DNA of 64,000 nt from Synechococcus sp. RS9916 (GCF_000153825.1 NZ_DS022299.1:461216-525215); one strand, 5' to 3'. Shown: positions 9,678-18,252, counted from the first letter of the stretch. Program-made: numbers and translations. The notes: generated by a model from the letters alone, not told the origin.

Positions 9678-9959
9678 TCAGCTCTCGCATTTCTTCAGTT
9701 CGGCTTGGGCATCAGGTCTGCTCACGAACGACCAGCCGTATTCCTCCTCGTATTTCCACGATGTTTTTGCCTGGCAATTGCAGCGCTCGCGAAGCGCATT
9801 CACTTCCTTGCTGCTTTGGCTTCCTCCCATCTGCTCTGCAAGATCAACTATGGCGATGCATTGCTCATAGGCCTTGCCACTGATTGAGTCTTCTGGAGGC
9901 ATCCCTAAGCCACATGAAGTCAGGAGTGGTGCGAAACCTAGAAGCCAGATTTTTTTCAT
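9678..9959 (-). CDS. Small lipoprotein
   Basis: A 93-residue protein with a lipoprotein signal: MKKIWLLGFAPLLTSC, where LTSC is the lipobox and Cys16 the predicted lipidated residue. The mature part is soluble and helical with a CNCQAKTSW motif and two more cysteines. It is expected to be tethered to the inner or outer membrane on the periplasmic side. It shares no obvious operon with its neighbours. Confidence 0.72.
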   Translation of the reverse strand: MKKIWLLGFAPLLTSCGLGMPPEDSISGKAYEQCIAIVDLAEQMGGSQSSKEVNALRERCNCQAKTSWKYEEEYGWSFVSRPDAQAELKKCES

Positions 9960-10564
9960 TGAACGGTTGAATTTTTTGCAGCTTAACTCTGTGTTGTGTC
10001 GCGATTTCCTTGCTAGGTAGTTTTATGCATGAGGCGCATTTTTTGGAGGGTTCATGCTGTTTGCCTCCTTCGCAGACCAGGCACTCCACGCGCCTGATGC
10101 GGTGGGTGATGGCTCAATAGCCCTTGAGGTTGCGGCCTGAAGTCGAGGTGCATTCCTATTCACCACCAGAAGTTTTTCGCTGTAGTCCTCAAGACCAAGT
10201 GTCAGTTGCTGTCACCATTTGGTCTGATGCCCAGCGAACCGCAGTCGCAAATCAGGGTAGAGGTCGCGTCCGGCGACTAAGCCAGTCTTTGAGTCTTGCC
10301 GGCAGGTGGGTGAGCTCATTGGCGAGTGGTTTGAATTGATTCCATCAGAAAAATGACCAATGCTTCCTATTTGTTTGTCTGTGGCTGATTAAATCTTTGT
10401 TGTTATCAATTGTCGATGACTCTAATGGCAGCCCATAGGCCCAGCGAGTGCTTCAAGTGCAAGTCGCCTTCCCCCTGATTGTGCGTTGTGGCACAACTGG
10501 AGGCTTCAAGCGTTGACAACACCAAAAGTGCAGCTAGTTGTGTAAAAGCATCTGATTTTCAACT
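9960..10564. other. Intergenic stretch without a convincing gene
   Basis: About 600 bases between the small lipoprotein and the next small secreted protein. Six-frame reading shows only short open stretches with unnatural composition. One minus-strand frame (9865-10089) opens with CLVCEGGKQHEPSKKCASC, a possible double-CxxC peptide, but it runs into the lipoprotein gene and is not called. No hairpin terminator with a U-tract was seen. Confidence 0.5.
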
Positions 10565-10570
10565 GTGAAA

Positions 10571-10759
10571 ATGGTTTTGTTTGTCGCATTCATGCTGTTG
10601 ATGGCTCCTTTGGCTTCTTTCTCGGGAGACGTTCCTGCTTCTGTCATGACCCAAATTGAAGAGAGCTGCAACGAATCCGTTGCTAGCGATGACCAAGCAA
10701 CAAACTCCGAAGAAAACTGTATTGCTGAAGCCGTGGAGGCCTATCACCAAGCCCACTAA
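10571..10759 (+). CDS. Small secreted acidic protein
   Basis: A 62-residue protein (64 if the GTG at 10565 is used) with a hydrophobic signal sequence VLFVAFMLLMAPLASFSG. It is followed by an acidic mature peptide of about 42 residues with two cysteines (ESCNES and EENCIAE), which could form one disulfide. It is likely periplasmic. The opposite-strand frame over the same bases is a mirror and is not called. Confidence 0.6.
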   Translation: MVLFVAFMLLMAPLASFSGDVPASVMTQIEESCNESVASDDQATNSEENCIAEAVEAYHQAH

Positions 10760-10834
10760 GACGTCTGCCGAAACGGGATCCGCAGTCGTTCAGCGCTAAG
10801 GGTTGGTATTCAACATCCAGCGATGTTCAATGCC

Positions 10835-11821
10835 TTATTGCGCTGCAAGAGGTTTTGAGACTGTGCTGGGGGAAGCCAAGCCACGCCATCGCCGCTGCCA
10901 ACTACTTGTGCTTTCTAGTGCGCAGCACTGTTGCTCGTTGCGCCGACGTTGTTGAATCGAGGCAGCGGGGTCCCGGCCCGTTGGGTCCCGATAGGGGATG
11001 GAGGCTCGGGTATGCAGATGCTCGATCTCCATCAGGCTGAGACCCTGCCAACCGGGTCCGCTGTCAGCCAGTGGATGACCTTGAATCAGGCGATGGGCCA
11101 TGGTCCCCGAGCTCCATTCCTTGCGTTGTCCGGGGGCGGGCAGTAAAGAGCGCAGCTCGAGGCCGGCACGCTGGAGGCTACCCCGAATGGATGCAGCGCG
11201 GGAATAGGTCAAAAGCCTTCCTCCTGGAGCAAGTTTTTGCGCCAAGCCCCCAAGAAATTCTTCACTCCACAATTCCGGACAATGGCTGGGGGAGAAGGCA
11301 TCCATCAGGATCAGATCCAGCTCAAGATCGCTGGGGAGCTTGTGAAGTTCTTGCCTGGCATCGCCCCAGAGCATGCTCCCGTCGCTGCCGTCCTCTGCGT
11401 CCCAGTGGCCGCGATCTCTGAGCGCTTCGAGCCGCGCCAACACCGGAGCACTCCACTGGGCGTTAAATCCCTGATGCCCTAAGGCCAATGCCAAGGGGCG
11501 CGGGTCTAATTCCAGCCCCCACCACTGCAGTTGGGGCGGCGCATCCAGAGGGAGTGCTTCCATCAGGGCGGCGCTGTTGTAACCCAAGCCCACGCACACA
11601 TCCAGCACGCGGAGGGGTGTGCCGGATTGGAAGCGCTCCAACTGCGCCGGTGCCACGAACTTGGCTTTGGCCTCCGCCAGGGCGCCGGCTGAGCTGTGGA
11701 AGGCTTCAGAAAAGTGTGAGCTTTGCAGGCTGAGGCTGCCGTCCGCAGTGTCGAGAGCCGTCAGCTCCCCGAGGGGGTGGCCAGCCGCCCCGCATTCAGT
11801 TGCGGAGCCGTGTGAGGTCAT
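10835..11821 (-). CDS. MnmC-like SAM-dependent methyltransferase
   Basis: A 328-residue Rossmann methyltransferase of the MnmC/DUF752 type. In bacteria the MnmC methyltransferase domain completes the mnm5 modification of wobble uridine-34 in some tRNAs. The SAM-binding loop reads [28 protein letters not shown] is the ribose-binding strand end; [18 protein letters not shown] is the MnmC-like motif IV. The FAD-dependent half of E. coli MnmC is absent, as in most cyanobacteria. ATG 11821 gives a 26-bp overlap with the end of aroA upstream, so the two genes probably form an operon. Confidence 0.82.
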   Translation of the reverse strand: MTSHGSATECGAAGHPLGELTALDTADGSLSLQSSHFSEAFHSSAGALAEAKAKFVAPAQLERFQSGTPLRVLDVCVGLGYNSAALMEALPLDAPPQLQWWGLELDPRPLALALGHQGFNAQWSAPVLARLEALRDRGHWDAEDGSDGSMLWGDARQELHKLPSDLELDLILMDAFSPSHCPELWSEEFLGGLAQKLAPGGRLLTYSRAASIRGSLQRAGLELRSLLPAPGQRKEWSSGTMAHRLIQGHPLADSGPGWQGLSLMEIEHLHTRASIPYRDPTGRDPAASIQQRRRNEQQCCALESTSSWQRRWRGLASPSTVSKPLAAQ

Positions 11822-13115
11822 CCCAGAAGGTGGGGTAGCTAACCGCGGCTGCTTCACTGCGGGCCAGGGTCGAATCACCCTCCGCCATCATCGCGGCGAT
11901 GGCCAGGCTCATGGCAACCCGGTGATCGGTCTCGCTGTCGAGCACGGCGCCCTTCAGCGGGCGGCCCCCGCGAATGGTGAGCCCGTCAGGGTGCTCTTCA
12001 ATATCGGCACCCATCGCTTTCAGTTGCCGGGCCATTACAGCCAGACGATCGGTTTCTTTCACCCGCAGTTCTTCTGCGCCGGTGATGCGGCTTTCCCCTT
12101 CGCAGAAGCAGGCGGCAACGCTCAGGATCGGCACTTCATCCACCAATCGGGGCATCACTTCTTCCCCGAAGTTGAAGGGCTTAAGGGGGCCATGGGTCAC
12201 CCGAAGATCGCCTACGGGCTCACCGGCCACATCCCGCCGGTTCAGCACTTCGATGCGGGCGCCCATCTGTTCCAGCACCTCCAACACGCCAGTGCGCGTG
12301 GGGTTGAGCCCCACATTCTCGATGGTGAGATCGGCCCCGGGAACGAGGGCGCCAGCGACAAGCCAGAACGCAGCGGAGCTGATGTCGCCTGGCACCACCA
12401 CGTGTTGGCCGGTCAGGGAGGCACCGGGTTTGACGCTGACGTGGCGTCCCATCTCTCCGCCCACATCTAAGTCGGCACCGAAGGCCTTGAGCATCCGCTC
12501 GCTGTGGTCGCGGGAGTGGGCTGGTTCGATCACCGTGGTGGGGCCATCGGCTGTGAGTGCTGCCAGCAGCAGCGCTGATTTCACCTGGGCACTGGCCACG
12601 GGGGTGCCGACAACCGCGCCGCGAAGCTTGCGACCCTGCACGGCCAGTGGAGCCAGATTGCCACCGTTGCGGCCCCGCACGTCTGCGCCCATGAGGGCCA
12701 GAGGTTGGCCGACCCGTTGCATCGGTCGCCTGCGCAGCGATGCATCCCCGCTCAGCACGAAATGACGTCCGTTACGGCCAGCCAGCAGACCAAGCATCAG
12801 TCGCATCGTGGTGCCCGAGTTGCCGCAATCGAGCACTTCGCCTGGTTCCTGCAGCCCATCGAGGCCCACACCTTCGACAGTGATTAGCTTGCCGTCTTCG
12901 ATCGGACTGATCGTGGTGCCCATGGCCCGCAGACAAGCGGCGGTGCTGATCGGGTCTTCAGCAGGGAGAAGGCCTTCGATGGTCGTAGTGCCCTCGGCGA
13001 TGGCACCAAACAACAGGGCACGATGGGAAATCGACTTGTCACCAGGCACACGTACCCGTCCGCTCAGTCCACCTCCTGCTTTGAGTTCTCGAGGGGACTT
13101 GTGCGTTGGCGTCAC
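11796..13115 (-). CDS. aroA: 5-enolpyruvylshikimate-3-phosphate synthase
   Basis: EPSP synthase joins shikimate-3-phosphate and phosphoenolpyruvate in the shikimate pathway. Motifs across the 439 residues are [55 protein letters not shown] and [12 protein letters not shown]. Length is normal. The MnmC-like methyltransferase overlaps its 3' end by 26 bp. Confidence 0.97.
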   Translation of the reverse strand: MTPTHKSPRELKAGGGLSGRVRVPGDKSISHRALLFGAIAEGTTTIEGLLPAEDPISTAACLRAMGTTISPIEDGKLITVEGVGLDGLQEPGEVLDCGNSGTTMRLMLGLLAGRNGRHFVLSGDASLRRRPMQRVGQPLALMGADVRGRNGGNLAPLAVQGRKLRGAVVGTPVASAQVKSALLLAALTADGPTTVIEPAHSRDHSERMLKAFGADLDVGGEMGRHVSVKPGASLTGQHVVVPGDISSAAFWLVAGALVPGADLTIENVGLNPTRTGVLEVLEQMGARIEVLNRRDVAGEPVGDLRVTHGPLKPFNFGEEVMPRLVDEVPILSVAACFCEGESRITGAEELRVKETDRLAVMARQLKAMGADIEEHPDGLTIRGGRPLKGAVLDSETDHRVAMSLAIAAMMAEGDSTLARSEAAAVSYPTFWDDLTRLRN

Positions 13116-13210
13116 TGGTTAAAGATGGACTTGGCCTATTGATCCTATGGGTCGGCTTCACCCAACCGGAGAATCTGCCAAAAGAAGTGCTTTTTAATTA
13201 TAGTAATCGA

Positions 13211-13339
13211 ATGAATCTTCGTGCCATTAGCGCATATTTGATTTCGCTTATTTGCTTTTTGCTTTTTGTTTGTGTCGCTTGGTGGTGCCAAAAGTGTTTT
13301 GAAGGAGTAGCAATTGTTACGATGGTTCAACTCATTTGA
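13211..13339 (+). CDS. Possible small membrane protein
   Basis: A 42-residue candidate starting MNLRAISAYL and consisting mostly of one transmembrane helix (LISLICFLLFVCVAWW), then a short QKCFEG tail. An in-frame extension to 13106 overlaps the aroA start and is unlikely. It lies in an AT-rich gap upstream of the CRP-like gene. Evidence is only the hydrophobic segment and good spacing. Confidence 0.3.
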   Translation: MNLRAISAYLISLICFLLFVCVAWWCQKCFEGVAIVTMVQLI

Positions 13340-13390
13340 TCACTTGGATCGGCTTAGTGGTGCTCAAATGGATTCATTCATTTCGAATGC

Positions 13391-14014
13391 GTGAGCTCAT
13401 TAACGCTAAAGCGCTCTCAAATTGCTGATTTCAAATTATTTAATTCAGGTCTTGTTGGCGACGACATCAGGCTATTAATTACTGACGGAGTGATTCGTCT
13501 CTTTGCTGTTCATTTGGCCAGCGGAGAGGCATTTACTTTGGGCTTTTTTGGCAATGAGAGCGTTTATGTGCCTGCAGCAAGATATGAGGGTTTAGAATTT
13601 AAATGCGAAGCGATGTCTTCGGTTTTTCTGGGTATTGATAAGGTTGAAATGGTTGATAGCAACGTAGACATAAAGCATTTTGAAGGCCAGTTGTCTTTGA
13701 TGAATTGGTCATTGATTTTATCTATGATTGCATGCTCAAAAACTACATATCAAAAGATTGAAAGGCTGATAGTGATCCTTACGTTTCGTTTTGGAAGTAG
13801 AAATGCAAGGGGGTATTGCCTGCCTTTTACTGTAAGTCATCAAAGACAGTCTGAAATTTTAGGTTGCACTCGTTCGACTGTTACGCGCTATATGCTCTCC
13901 CTGAGAAAGTCTGGGATGATAGAAGTGCAAGGTTATGACAAAGCTTGGATTGTCTCTGAACACTTAATCAGTAAGCATGAAATATTTGTTGAAGGTCTTT
14001 TTGCTCAAACTTAA
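13391..14014 (+). CDS. CRP/FNR-family transcriptional regulator
   Basis: A 207-residue CRP-like protein. The N-terminal beta-roll domain is degenerate (DDIRLLITDGVIRLFAVHLASGEAFTLGFFG), with no recognisable cyclic-nucleotide phosphate-binding cassette. The C-terminal winged helix reads VSHQRQSEILGCTRSTVTRYMLSLRKSG in segments typical of the family's recognition helix. It uses a GTG start. Codon use is AT-rich compared with flanking housekeeping genes. It opens a run of iron-related genes (ferritin, porin, PKHD dioxygenase, futA), so an iron-linked regulator is plausible by context. Regulation target is inferred only. Confidence 0.78.
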   Translation: MSSLTLKRSQIADFKLFNSGLVGDDIRLLITDGVIRLFAVHLASGEAFTLGFFGNESVYVPAARYEGLEFKCEAMSSVFLGIDKVEMVDSNVDIKHFEGQLSLMNWSLILSMIACSKTTYQKIERLIVILTFRFGSRNARGYCLPFTVSHQRQSEILGCTRSTVTRYMLSLRKSGMIEVQGYDKAWIVSEHLISKHEIFVEGLFAQT

Positions 14015-14175
14015 TCGCGTCCGCATTTACATTTTCCTCCTTTCCATTTAGAGCATTTTGACTTTTTGCATCCCTTCTTCCTGGAATATTGCGTGAGGTC
14101 GGCGATTTTGACACGTTTACCCTTGGTTTCTGTTTGGTCTTCAGCAATGCCAAGCCCACTCCGCGAAAACCCCAT
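14011..14175 (-). CDS. 54-residue Cys/Lys-rich small protein
   Basis: A short gene below the usual ORF cut-off. It reads MGFSRSGLGIAEDQ, then a polar stretch with KGKRVKIADLTQYS, then a very basic cysteine-rich tail KKGCKKSKCSKWKGGKCKCGRD before TAA. The spacing C-x4-C-x6-C-x-C with alternating lysines suggests a small metal-binding or nucleic-acid-binding protein. It is convergent with the CRP-like gene (4-bp overlap) and divergent from ferritin, with a short palindrome between them. The regular tail and clean ATG argue that it is real; the function is unknown. Confidence 0.62.
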   Translation of the reverse strand: MGFSRSGLGIAEDQTETKGKRVKIADLTQYSRKKGCKKSKCSKWKGGKCKCGRD

Positions 14176-14183
14176 CTAGTCTC

Positions 14184-14200
14184 TTGAGATTGACTCTCAA
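14184..14200. promoter_or_regulatory. Short palindrome upstream of ferritin
   Basis: TTGAGA at 14184-14189 and its exact complement TCTCAA at 14195-14200 are separated by 5 bases. TATAG follows directly and could act as part of a -10 element. It lies between the divergent starts of the Cys/Lys-rich protein (14175) and ferritin (14295), so an operator for one or both is possible. It resembles but does not match a Fur box. Confidence 0.35.
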
Positions 14201-14294
14201 TATAGCTTGTTAATTCTGCACAAGCGCGTCATTTGATACTTGACGTGCGCTCATTGACTACTCATCCTAAGAGGAACGCTAAGGATTTTTAACA

Positions 14295-14864
14295 ATGGCT
14301 GGTGTTGCCCCCTCATCAGTTCCTGGCCTTGCCACCCAAGGTCCTTCAGGTCGGGTCATTGCTGAGTCAATGTCGCAGGAGCTTGTTGGTGCTATTCAAC
14401 AGCACATCAATCTCGAGTTAGAAGCATCGATGACGTATTTGTCGATGTCGATCTGGTGTGCTGAGAGGGAGCTGGCAGGATTTTATAAGTTTTTTAGTGC
14501 AGAATCTGCTGAAGAGCGTGGGCATGCCATTCAGTTTGCTGACTATTTAGTCGCTCGTGCTCAACGTAACGACCTCCAACCTCTTCAAGCACCATGCCAA
14601 AACTGGTCAAAATTAGAAGATGTGGTATTCAGCTCTTTTAGGATGGAGGCTGATACTACGAGCTCAATTCAGCACTTATATTCGATTGCAGAACGTGAGA
14701 ATGATGTAAGGACGACTGTCTTTCTTGACCCTTTATTAGAGCAGCAAATTGGTTCTGAAGATCAGTATGCTTATTTGCACGGCAGAATTAAATTCGCTGA
14801 CAATGATTCGACCGCCCTTTTAGTTATTGATGGCGAAGTTCGGTCTGGCTTAACAAGTCGATAG
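14295..14864 (+). CDS. Ferritin
   Basis: A 189-residue four-helix-bundle ferritin that oxidises Fe(II) and stores it as a ferric mineral. The A-helix reads [18 protein letters not shown], followed by [16 protein letters not shown] with the ExxH di-iron motif, and helix C includes the [12 protein letters not shown] segment. The first 22 or so residues form an extra N-terminal extension before the A-helix. The sequence resembles the cyanobacterial/eukaryotic-like ferritins described from marine Synechococcus rather than bacterioferritin (no haem methionine evident). A purine-rich RBS (aagga) precedes the ATG. Confidence 0.92.
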   Translation: MAGVAPSSVPGLATQGPSGRVIAESMSQELVGAIQQHINLELEASMTYLSMSIWCAERELAGFYKFFSAESAEERGHAIQFADYLVARAQRNDLQPLQAPCQNWSKLEDVVFSSFRMEADTTSSIQHLYSIAERENDVRTTVFLDPLLEQQIGSEDQYAYLHGRIKFADNDSTALLVIDGEVRSGLTSR

Positions 14865-15066
14865 AATTTGTGCTTCTTGATGCAACTTCTAAAAGGAATT
14901 TAGCTTCAATCCTTCTTGAATTCTTAGTCATATAGATATAGCTCTGTATGTTGGCAGAGATGAGTCTAAGCTCTTCGACAAGTCTTTCTCTAAGCTTGAA
15001 ATTGGTGCAACGATTTAGCCGCTCGCTTATTTTTTGTTTGTTTTTGATTAGGTGAGTAATATTCAT
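14824..15066 (-). CDS. Helical hypothetical protein
   Basis: An 80-residue, basic, largely helical protein starting [20 protein letters not shown], with [20 protein letters not shown] in the middle. Composition looks natural, but the 3' end overlaps the ferritin gene by 41 bp in antisense, and there is no family match I recognise. It is transcribed in the same direction as the CRP-like gene at 15082-15675, which lies immediately upstream of it with a 15-bp gap, so it could be that operon's second gene. Confidence 0.45.
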   Translation of the reverse strand: MNITHLIKNKQKISERLNRCTNFKLRERLVEELRLISANIQSYIYMTKNSRRIEAKFLLEVASRSTNSIDLLSQTELRHQ

Positions 15067-15081
15067 TTGCCTGATATCAGA

Positions 15082-15675
15082 TTAAAATGATAGTGGGCTT
15101 GTATTGATTAGGTCTGGAGAAAGCCGTATCTCTGCTTCTCCTGGTGCAGTTTTTAGCATTTCACCATTTCTTAGTTTCGACATTAAGCGAGTTGATGTCA
15201 CGCGCGTTGAGCCAATCAATTCCCCGATCCGTTCATGGGTCAGTCGGAACGGCAGGCTGCACCATTCTCCATAGCGCTTTCCGAGCCTGCTCACCAGAAG
15301 GCTGAGCAAAGCGTGAAGCCGTTGCTCGGCTTGGCCTAGATGCCGAATCCGAAGCAGCTGAAGCGTCCACTCGTTCACAGAGTCATAGCCATGCCCTGTG
15401 GCTTCTTCTGCTTTTGTTTCAAGCCGAAGGTTTGTAAGCGCTTCAACGCACACTCCATCACTGCAGAGACAATCGGTACGGAGCTGATCGCCGTCTTGCA
15501 GGAATGCAAGAGTCATTCCTTCAGTCTCTTCGCATGGGCAGTACACCCGAGCAATTCCCTCAAGAACGTTCAGCTTCAAGCACTCGGAGTGGTCGCTGCT
15601 GTTGATTAACACCGTTTGACCGGGAGGGATACGGATGGATCCGCTGGGTTCGTCTGGGAGAAATCGAAAATCCAC
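15082..15675 (-). CDS. CRP/FNR-family regulator, IdiB-like by context
   Basis: A 197-residue CRP-family protein with a short effector domain (IRIPPGQTVLINSSD, then GIARVYCPCEE and GMTLAFLQDGDQL). A dimer helix follows (LGQAEQRLHALLSLLVSRLG), then the winged helix RLTHERIGELIGSTRVTSTRL. Cysteines cluster in the effector domain (CPCEE and CLCSDGVC), a possible redox or metal sensor. In Synechococcus elongatus the CRP-type IdiB activates iron-stress genes; placement beside ferritin, SLH porin and futA suggests a similar role. A large inverted repeat lies just upstream. Function is inferred. Confidence 0.82.
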   Translation of the reverse strand: MDFRFLPDEPSGSIRIPPGQTVLINSSDHSECLKLNVLEGIARVYCPCEETEGMTLAFLQDGDQLRTDCLCSDGVCVEALTNLRLETKAEEATGHGYDSVNEWTLQLLRIRHLGQAEQRLHALLSLLVSRLGKRYGEWCSLPFRLTHERIGELIGSTRVTSTRLMSKLRNGEMLKTAPGEAEIRLSPDLINTSPLSF

Positions 15676-15689
15676 GCGGGACCAGTGAA

Positions 15690-15752
15690 GCTAATGAGAA
15701 TCCTTTGCAATATACAGCCTCTTCGCCCTTTCTGTGAACGATTCTCATTAGC
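15690..15752. promoter_or_regulatory. Inverted repeat, candidate Fur-type operator
   Basis: gctaatgagaatc at 15690-15702 and its perfect complement gattctcattagc at 15740-15752 flank 37 bases, directly upstream of the CRP-like gene start (15675). Each arm contains TGAGAAT or ATTCTCA, one half of the 7-1-7 Fur-box pattern TGATAAT-n-ATTATCA. The arrangement suggests two Fur-like sites that could be bound together or looped. Confidence 0.5.
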
Positions 15753-15802
15753 GATAGCGTATTGAGACCGGGGATGTGCGTTTTGGGCCGTCTGGCTGCC
15801 TC

Positions 15803-15934
15803 CTAAGAGGATTTCGCCGTTGTTCGGAGGGTGGACGGCTCGTGCTGAGCCGGCTTGTTCCAGTTCTCCCTTGCTGTCAACAGCCCCGTGATCACAAGGC
15901 CCATCAGCGTCAGTTGAAAAGCTCTCAGCATTGG
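15803..15934 (-). CDS. Possible small membrane peptide
   Basis: A 43-residue candidate that starts MLRAFQLTLMGLVITGLLTA, one short transmembrane helix, and ends in a polar tail RENWNKPAQHEPST. The longer in-frame version (to 16024) adds a basic, unnatural segment. It lies upstream of, and points away from, the porin. Support is weak: a hydrophobic helix in a short frame. Confidence 0.25.
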   Translation of the reverse strand, partial: PMLRAFQLTLMGLVITGLLTARENWNKPAQHEPSTLRTTAKSS

Positions 15935-16103
15935 TGTGCGCACGTCGCCTCGTCTATCGAGTCTTTTCTGTCTAGATTTTCTTGATCTCGTCTGCGTATC
16001 AATTGATCGCCTTTGTTTGGTCATTTGATGCCCCTATGTCGATCAATGCGTTAATGCCCTTGTGACGCAATTTCGATATTGCGGTTTTTGAAACGGTTAC
16101 TTT

Positions 16104-16133
16104 CCTCACAGCGCTTTGCGCCTTTTTGTGAGG
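16104..16133 (+). promoter_or_regulatory. Hairpin covering the porin ribosome-binding site
   Basis: CCTCACA (16104-16110) can pair with TGTGAGG (16127-16133), with an inner GCGC/GCGC stem (16111-16114 and 16118-16121) around a TTT loop. The right arm contains the GAGG Shine-Dalgarno, 6 bases before the ATG at 16140. Folding would hide the ribosome-binding site, so the hairpin may control translation. Confidence 0.45.
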
Positions 16134-16139
16134 AATTCA

Positions 16140-17819
16140 ATGAAACTCTTCCAGCAATTGCTGGTGGCACCTGCTGCCCTGGGCCTTCTGGCTCCTTTGG
16201 CTGTTGATGCAAACCGGTCTGCTAATGCTGCTGAGCTGAACATCAACGGTGTGTCTGACTACGCCGCTAGTTCTTTAGGCAGCAGCCTCGAGCAGGTCAC
16301 CAGTATTAGTCAGTTCTCGGATGTGTATCCGACTGACTGGGCCTACCAGGCACTGAGCAACCTGATCGAGCGCTACGGCTGCGTCGCCGGTTACCCCAAC
16401 GGCACCTACCGCGGCAACCGTGCGATGACCCGCTATGAAGCGGCCGCACTGCTGAACGCTTGCCTCGACCGGATCACTGAAGTGACCGACGAGCTGAAGC
16501 GCCTGATGAAGGAGTTCGAAAAGGAACTCGCCATCCTCAAGGGCCGCGTGGACGGTCTGGAAGCTCGCGTGGGCGAACTGGAAGCAACCCAGTTCTCCAC
16601 CACCACCAAGATGAGTGGTAAAGCTGACTTTGTGATCGGTGCCACGTCTTACGGTGGTGATAAGACTGATGACCTTTACGCGACCGATGAAGATGGCAAG
16701 CGAACTGGTTATTTAGGAGATGATGCCCTTTCATTTTCTTACCGTTACACGTTAAACCTGAATACAAGTTTCACGGGTAAGGATCTGCTCTATACGCGCC
16801 TGCGTACTGGTAACTTCAACGCCAATGCTTTCTCTGGAAAGGGTTACACCGGAAAGCAATCTCAGCTTGAAACTTCTAAAAGCAGTGCAGATATCCTGAA
16901 GGTTGATAAGCTTTGGTATGAGTTTCCTGTAGGCAATTTCAGGGTCTATGCTGGCCCTAAAATTGAAAACTATTACATGTTGGGTGCATCACCTAGCGTC
17001 TACAGGCACATCCTTAAGCAATTTAAGCTTGGTGGCTATTACGGTGCTTATGGTGCATCAACTTCTCCAGGTTTTGGTGTTAACTGGATTAGTGACCGTT
17101 ATGCCAACTATGGAGACGCAAAACTGAAGTTGAGTGCCAACTATGTTTCCAAGAATGGTGCCAACTCCAACGCGCGTGAGGGCGGATTTATGACCGACAA
17201 TGGCAAAGGTAAGTTCCTGAGCCAGATCGCCTACGGCAATACACAGTGGCAAGTTGCTGCCGCTTATGCATATTCCCAGCGGGGGATGACCGTTGGTGGT
17301 GCCGGTACTCCTTTGGGGGCTTCAACCAAAAATTATGAGGAAGCAAATCAAGTTAACTTGAATGCCTATTGGCGCCCTCAAGATAATGGTTGGATTCCCA
17401 GCATTAGTGTTGGTTGGAGTCTCAGCTCCTTCAATCTTCCCAAGGAAACCATCAAGGGTGAATTTAATGGAACCCGCACTGAGGCACAGGGTTGGCTGGT
17501 TGGCCTGAACTGGAAAGATGCCTTCATGAAGGGCAATCGTCTTGGCTTTGCTGCTGGTAGCCCTCAGTTTGTGACGGCTATTAAGGGTGAGGTCACTAAA
17601 AAAGATGGTACAAAGACCAAGTATCCAGATGATGGAAACATGGCCTTTGAACTCTATTATGATTTCCAGGTCACAGATAATGTGACGATCACCCCTGCTG
17701 TTTTCTACTTAAGTCGACCCTTTGGTCAGAAGACTGGCTCTAGTGCTGAGACGGGTGGTCTTGGTGCTGATCAATTCAATACCTTTGGTGGACTTGTACA
17801 AACCACATTCAAGTTCTGA
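16140..17819 (+). CDS. SLH-domain outer-membrane porin, iron-uptake porin type
   Basis: A 559-residue cyanobacterial outer-membrane porin (Som/iron-uptake-porin family). It has a signal peptide (MKLFQQLLVAPAALGLLAPL), then a surface-layer-homology domain at about 50-115 (FSDVYPTDWAYQALSNLIER, then CVAGYPNGTYRGNRAMTRYE) that binds peptidoglycan. A coiled coil at about 118-150 (ELKRLMKEFEKELAIL) follows, then a beta-barrel ending in the terminal Phe (LVQTTFKF). ATG 16140 is preceded by GAGG at good spacing. Neighbouring ferritin, IdiB-like regulator and futA suggest a role in metal uptake across the outer membrane. The barrel half is AT-richer than the SLH half. Confidence 0.9.
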   Translation: MKLFQQLLVAPAALGLLAPLAVDANRSANAAELNINGVSDYAASSLGSSLEQVTSISQFSDVYPTDWAYQALSNLIERYGCVAGYPNGTYRGNRAMTRYEAAALLNACLDRITEVTDELKRLMKEFEKELAILKGRVDGLEARVGELEATQFSTTTKMSGKADFVIGATSYGGDKTDDLYATDEDGKRTGYLGDDALSFSYRYTLNLNTSFTGKDLLYTRLRTGNFNANAFSGKGYTGKQSQLETSKSSADILKVDKLWYEFPVGNFRVYAGPKIENYYMLGASPSVYRHILKQFKLGGYYGAYGASTSPGFGVNWISDRYANYGDAKLKLSANYVSKNGANSNAREGGFMTDNGKGKFLSQIAYGNTQWQVAAAYAYSQRGMTVGGAGTPLGASTKNYEEANQVNLNAYWRPQDNGWIPSISVGWSLSSFNLPKETIKGEFNGTRTEAQGWLVGLNWKDAFMKGNRLGFAAGSPQFVTAIKGEVTKKDGTKTKYPDDGNMAFELYYDFQVTDNVTITPAVFYLSRPFGQKTGSSAETGGLGADQFNTFGGLVQTTFKF

Positions 17820-17843
17820 CCAATTAAGTTCGAACATAAAAAT

Positions 17844-17867
17844 GAGGGGCTTTGCCCCTCTTTTTTA
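17844..17867 (+). terminator. Rho-independent terminator of the porin gene
   Basis: GAGGGGC (17844-17850), a 3-base loop, GCCCCTC (17854-17860), then TTTTTT. It lies 24 bases after the porin stop codon. Confidence 0.88.
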
Positions 17868-17923
17868 TGCATTTAGAGTGAGGTGGTGGCTACGCTCACT
17901 CGTTTGACATGGTTGATCTTGTT

Positions 17924-18178
17924 TTACCAGCAGTTTTCTCCCTCTCCGATTGGAATGCAGACGCCTTCATCCTCTGCCTGCTTTTCTTGTTTTTTTAATG
18001 CCTCATCTTTGATTGCTTCGTCTGATACATCTTGCTCAGTTGTCCATTCTTGATAGCCCCCTTCGAGTTCTGCGGTCTGCACTGAAGTGGATTGCGCTTC
18101 TTCAGTCGACCCTGGAGTTCCAATGGCAACTGCAGTAGACGCCGCCAGAAGGAGGCTTAGGGCTGTCGATGTTTTCAT
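17924..18178 (-). CDS. Small secreted acidic protein
   Basis: An 84-residue exported protein: MKTSTALSLLLAASTAVAIG is a clear signal peptide. The mature part is acidic and polar (Glu, Gln and Asp rich, with EALKKQEKQAEDEG) and ends in a CIPIGEGENCW segment with two cysteines six residues apart. ATG 18178 is chosen because the signal peptide begins there; the frame upstream to 18250 is non-signal sequence. It lies downstream of the PKHD dioxygenase on the same strand and may be co-transcribed with it. No function known. Confidence 0.65.
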   Translation of the reverse strand: MKTSTALSLLLAASTAVAIGTPGSTEEAQSTSVQTAELEGGYQEWTTEQDVSDEAIKDEALKKQEKQAEDEGVCIPIGEGENCW

Positions 18179-18252
18179 AGAATAATAAAATTCTATTATT
18201 ACTTGCCGATCTTTTGCTCGGAGATCATTTGTTACAGGCCAAGCGACCAAAT

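Noticed and set aside
9865-10089. Minus-strand frame opening with CLVCEGGKQHEPSKKCASC
   Set aside because: The double CxxC is attractive, but the frame loses protein-like character and runs into the lipoprotein gene; kept only as a note.
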